Below are positions 5,526 through 8,110 of a stretch of DNA of 8,110 nucleotides, in pieces. Position 1 is the stretch's first letter; the number at the start of each line of letters is the position of its first letter. The notes beneath the pieces are model-generated. The model was not told where the DNA came from. It worked only from the letters and a program-made list of their open reading frames with translations, and searched no databases. This DNA comes from Bacillota bacterium (GTDB taxonomy: Bacteria; Bacillota; Clostridia; Lachnospirales; Lachnospiraceae), in contig JAEZJW010000001.1 in NCBI GenBank assembly GCA_023415595.1, positions 1-8,110 on the forward strand, given 5' to 3'. The translations under genes and the position numbers were made by a program.

Positions 5526-7322
5526 ATGAAGAAGTCAGGACAAATAATTCTATTTACTATTTCTTTCATCCTGGTTGCATTCCTGGGTGCGTGTTCGGAC
5601 AAAGCAGATACTACGGCGGAGTATCATACAGCGGCGATCCCAACACCGGAGAGTCTTACACCTGAGAATCCTACACCGGCTACTCCTACACCGGAAACTC
5701 CAAGGGAATATAAGAACAATATGACGGATGACGAGCTATCAAAGGTGCTGATTGAGTCCTCCGAAACAGGAGCCTGCATTTCCTTCTATGATGAGGAACT
5801 GGATGCTTCGTACAAGTTCGATTTGCTGAAGAGTCAAGCCTATGATGAGACTAAGGAATCTGTGTTGTATGTAGTACTGGGTGGTTCCTTTAACCCGACG
5901 GAGCGCAAGGCACTTTCTGACTATCTGGGGAACACTTCTCCGCAGACATTGGTTGCGATTCTTAATACTGATGATATTAAAGATATCAAGAGCGAGAGCA
6001 ACAAGAACTATGTACAGAAGATAACGGATTTCCAGACCTTTCTGACAGAGAACGTATTAGGTTGGTTCTGCGAAAACTATCATATTGATTCCAAGCAGAT
6101 CTGTATCGCCGGATATGAAACAGCCGGATTCTTTGCGGGCTATGCATTGTATCACGGTAATCCGGCCACGAATTACTTACTTGTCAGTCCGGAACTGTTT
6201 AAGAAGAAAGAGAATAAAGATATGGAGGCGATGGAAGCCGACAATTCTTCAGAGCTAAGTGCTAAGGTATGTGTTATAAATGCCGAGGACGATACGAACT
6301 CACGGGCATTTACCAGTACTGATCAGTGGCTGAAGGCTGTAGCTGATAATTCGCATCCGGAGCTAACGATTAATAATCTGACCATTCCGGGAGCCGGTCA
6401 TAATACGATGGAGCTGGAAGCCTTACTTCGAGGCATCTGCTATCTAAGCGGGACGGAATACGGACCTAAGGAAGGAGACTGCGTAACCGCTTCCAAGGCT
6501 ATGACAGAGAAGGAGAAGGACAGCATTAAGGTTGGAACACTTTCGAAGGAGCACGAATTCTATCAGGAGATTGTAACTGCCGATCCCGCAGCGAAGAATT
6601 ATATTAAGGAGATCTCCCTATACGATGAAGAAATCAATGATTCCTTCGTGGTCCATCTGTCCCTGCCGGAGGACTATGATCCGTCAAAGAAGTATCCGTT
6701 GGTACTTATGACAGATGGGGTCTGGAGGCTCAGCGATCACCCGCAGCTTCGTCAGCTGATGCTTAATAAAGAGATAGAGGATGTTATTCTGGTTAGTGTC
6801 GGATATCCAAACGGCTATGACTACATGAGCATACGAGAAAGGGATCTGGTAGAACAGCCGGATCTGTATCTGCAGTTTTTGGTGGAGAATCTGACACCGT
6901 ATCTATGTGAGAATTACAGCATTGACAAGGAGAGAGTGACGCTTACGGGACATTCCTACGGTGGCTACTGGGCTATCTATGCACTGTTCCATAGTGATAC
7001 CATTGCGAAAAACACTTTTACTTCTTACTACATCGGAAGCCCCTCCGTACAGGTGAATACGAATCTAGCCTTTGCTTCTGCCTTTGAAAAATGGTACTAC
7101 GAGAGGAAGCAGGAACTAAATGCTTTGGTTTATGTTACGGTCGGCGGTGATGAGGAGAGCGGTTTTCAAAGTATGATCAAAAGCTTTTATGATGGAATGG
7201 TTGCACATACCTACCAAGGCTTATCCATGGATTATGAGGTGATCGAGGGCTACGACCATAATACGGTCTTTAAACCCTCCATCAAGAATATGATGTTAAG
7301 ATGCTACGGAACCGATAAGTAA
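5526..7322 (+). CDS. Lipoprotein with two tandem esterase-type alpha/beta-hydrolase domains, the first lacking its serine
   Basis: The protein has 598 residues. A lipoprotein signal peptide ends in the lipobox LGAC (lipidated Cys23), so it is anchored on the outer face of the membrane. A Thr/Pro linker (39-59) leads to two homologous domains, about 80-308 and 360-598. They match at FLTEN...CENYHID (172-188) and FLVEN...CENYSID (451-467). Domain 2 has nucleophile elbow GHSYGG (Ser477), a likely His578 (DHNT) and acidic candidates at 542-544, resembling the putative esterase family (PF00756, IroE/BesA-like). In domain 1 the elbow reads GYETAG, with Glu198 where the serine belongs, while His292 (GHNT) is kept; it is probably inactive as a serine esterase and may bind ligand. 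Substrate is unknown: siderophore or carbohydrate esters are possible. AAGGGGA (5513-5519) precedes the ATG by 6 nt; tandem stops TAATAA end the gene. Confidence 0.85.
   Translation: MKKSGQIILFTISFILVAFLGACSDKADTTAEYHTAAIPTPESLTPENPTPATPTPETPREYKNNMTDDELSKVLIESSETGACISFYDEELDASYKFDLLKSQAYDETKESVLYVVLGGSFNPTERKALSDYLGNTSPQTLVAILNTDDIKDIKSESNKNYVQKITDFQTFLTENVLGWFCENYHIDSKQICIAGYETAGFFAGYALYHGNPATNYLLVSPELFKKKENKDMEAMEADNSSELSAKVCVINAEDDTNSRAFTSTDQWLKAVADNSHPELTINNLTIPGAGHNTMELEALLRGICYLSGTEYGPKEGDCVTASKAMTEKEKDSIKVGTLSKEHEFYQEIVTADPAAKNYIKEISLYDEEINDSFVVHLSLPEDYDPSKKYPLVLMTDGVWRLSDHPQLRQLMLNKEIEDVILVSVGYPNGYDYMSIRERDLVEQPDLYLQFLVENLTPYLCENYSIDKERVTLTGHSYGGYWAIYALFHSDTIAKNTFTSYYIGSPSVQVNTNLAFASAFEKWYYERKQELNALVYVTVGGDEESGFQSMIKSFYDGMVAHTYQGLSMDYEVIEGYDHNTVFKPSIKNMMLRCYGTDK
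5640..5702 (+). repeat. Thr/Pro linker-coding imperfect repeats
   Basis: Within the lipoprotein gene, residues 39-59 consist of short units built on PTPE/PTPA/LTPEN. At DNA level the motif CCTACACCGG or a near variant recurs at intervals of 12-18 nt. It encodes an extended, flexible spacer between the lipid anchor and the enzyme domains, and is prone to length change by slippage. Confidence 0.65.
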
Positions 7323-7331
7323 TAATCCTTA

Positions 7332-7384
7332 ATCAATACTAGCTTTTATCCTCCATTTGTGAAATAATAAAAGCATCGATTGAT
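7332..7384. repeat. Long interrupted inverted repeat before the peptidase gene
   Basis: ATCAAT (7332-7337) pairs with ATTGAT (7379-7384), and GCTTTTAT (7342-7349) with ATAAAAGC (7367-7374). A 4-by-4 internal loop separates the two stems and a 17-nt loop (7350-7366) closes the structure. It fills the gap between the lipoprotein stop and the peptidase ribosome binding site, which begins at 7385. It could be a weak terminator of the first gene, an operator or a leader hairpin; no T-run follows it on the plus strand. Confidence 0.5.
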
Positions 7385-7398
7385 AAGGAGGTCTATTA

Positions 7399-8110
7399 AT
7401 GAGAGCGTATGAAAGATTAATCAAATATGCCGGATTTGCAACTGCCTCGGATGAACTGAGCACTACACACCCCAGTACCTCCGAGCAGCTGGTACTTGGA
7501 AATGCTCTGGTTGAAGAAATGAAAAGCCTTGGTATTACAGATGCTTCCATGGATGAGAATGGATATGTATTCGGAACGATAGAGGCTAATATAGAGAATT
7601 GGTCCGGTTCGGTGCTTGGTTTTATTGCACATATGGATGTTGTTAGCTCCGTACCCTGTGCTGGTATTAAAACGAGAATTATCGAGAACTATGATGGGTC
7701 GCTAATAACTCTGAATGAAGAACATAACGTGAAGATTAATCCGGAAGAATTCGATTTTATGAAGAATTATATCGGAAAGGATTTATTGGTTACAGACGGA
7801 ACTACACTTCTGGGTGCAGATGATAAGGCCGGTATTGCAGAGATTCTTACGATGGCGGAAACTCTATACCTTCATCCGGAGATAAAGCATGGAACAATCA
7901 AAATCGGGTTTACCCCGGACGAGGAGATTGGTAAGGGTGCAGATCTATTTGATGTAAAACGCTTTGGTGCTGATTTTGCTTATACCGTGGATGGTGCTGC
8001 CTATAATGAAGTGGAGTATGAGACCTTTAATGCAGCTTCTGCTGATGTATTTATTCAGGGCGTCAGCATCCATACTGGGGATGCCAAGGATAAGCTTGTG
8101 AATGCTTCTT
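7399..8110 (+). CDS. pepT: Peptidase T (tripeptide aminopeptidase, M20B), N-terminal part (cut by window edge)
   Basis: The frame is open for 237 codons from the ATG at 7399 to the window end; full PepT has about 410 residues. This cytosolic di-zinc enzyme removes the N-terminal residue from tripeptides in peptide catabolism. The visible residues match PepT: metal ligand His78 in AHMD, with Asp80; bridging Asp141 in GTTLLGADDKAGIAEI (134-149); general base Glu175 and ligand Glu176 in TPDEEIGKGAD (172-182); Asp198 in YTVDG. The start of the lid domain is seen at FNAASADVFIQG, with the HTGDAK motif after it (HPGTAK in E. coli). AAGGAGG (7385-7391) sits 7 nt before the ATG. It lies 76 bp after the lipoprotein gene in the same direction; functional linkage is not evident. 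Confidence 0.94.
   Translation, partial: MRAYERLIKYAGFATASDELSTTHPSTSEQLVLGNALVEEMKSLGITDASMDENGYVFGTIEANIENWSGSVLGFIAHMDVVSSVPCAGIKTRIIENYDGSLITLNEEHNVKINPEEFDFMKNYIGKDLLVTDGTTLLGADDKAGIAEILTMAETLYLHPEIKHGTIKIGFTPDEEIGKGADLFDVKRFGADFAYTVDGAAYNEVEYETFNAASADVFIQGVSIHTGDAKDKLVNAS

Noticed and set aside
7329..7632. Two overlapping minus-strand open frames opposite the start of pepT
   Set aside because: Antisense shadows of a confidently identified gene.

Overview
The window looks like chromosomal DNA of a low-to-moderate GC member of the Bacillota. The best guess is class Clostridia, near Lachnospiraceae. This rests on strong AAGGAGG ribosome binding sites, AT-rich intergenic DNA, the gene families present and the Gram-positive style lipoprotein; no rRNA or marker gene confirms it. 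Six genes are complete and read through, one more is complete but less certain in function, and two are cut by the window ends.

Left part (1-2826), all minus strand. A BlaI-type repressor is followed by a cut-off BlaR1/MecR1-type M56 sensor protease. Their promoter carries two near-identical inverted repeats that look like the repressor's own operators. Upstream is a two-gene unit, an SRPBCC/AHSA1-like protein then a PhnB/YjdN-type VOC protein, ending in a good intrinsic terminator. Between the VOC stop and that terminator lies a start-less 34-codon open stretch that reads like the tail of a lost protein. Next is a DUF1801 gene, the family that includes the Bacillus iron chaperone Fra/YdhG. 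Its sigma-A promoter is overlapped by a near-consensus Fur box.

Middle (2751-5384). A MATE-family efflux pump (minus) and an AraC-family regulator with a GyrI-like ligand-binding domain (plus) are divergent across a 302-bp region. This is a typical layout for a drug-sensing regulator controlling an exporter. The pump has a hairpin terminator behind it and the regulator has a textbook promoter.

Right part (5385-8110), plus strand. A large lipoprotein carries two tandem esterase-type alpha/beta-hydrolase domains on a Thr/Pro linker. The second has a normal GHSYGG nucleophile elbow; in the first the serine position is glutamate although the later histidine remains. It is followed by the 5' part of a peptidase T gene with all visible metal and catalytic residues.

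No mobile element, CRISPR array, tRNA or rRNA was seen. The most interesting points are the half-dead tandem esterase, the Fur box on the DUF1801 gene, the twin BlaI-type operators, and a hairpin between a strong Shine-Dalgarno-like sequence and the SRPBCC start.
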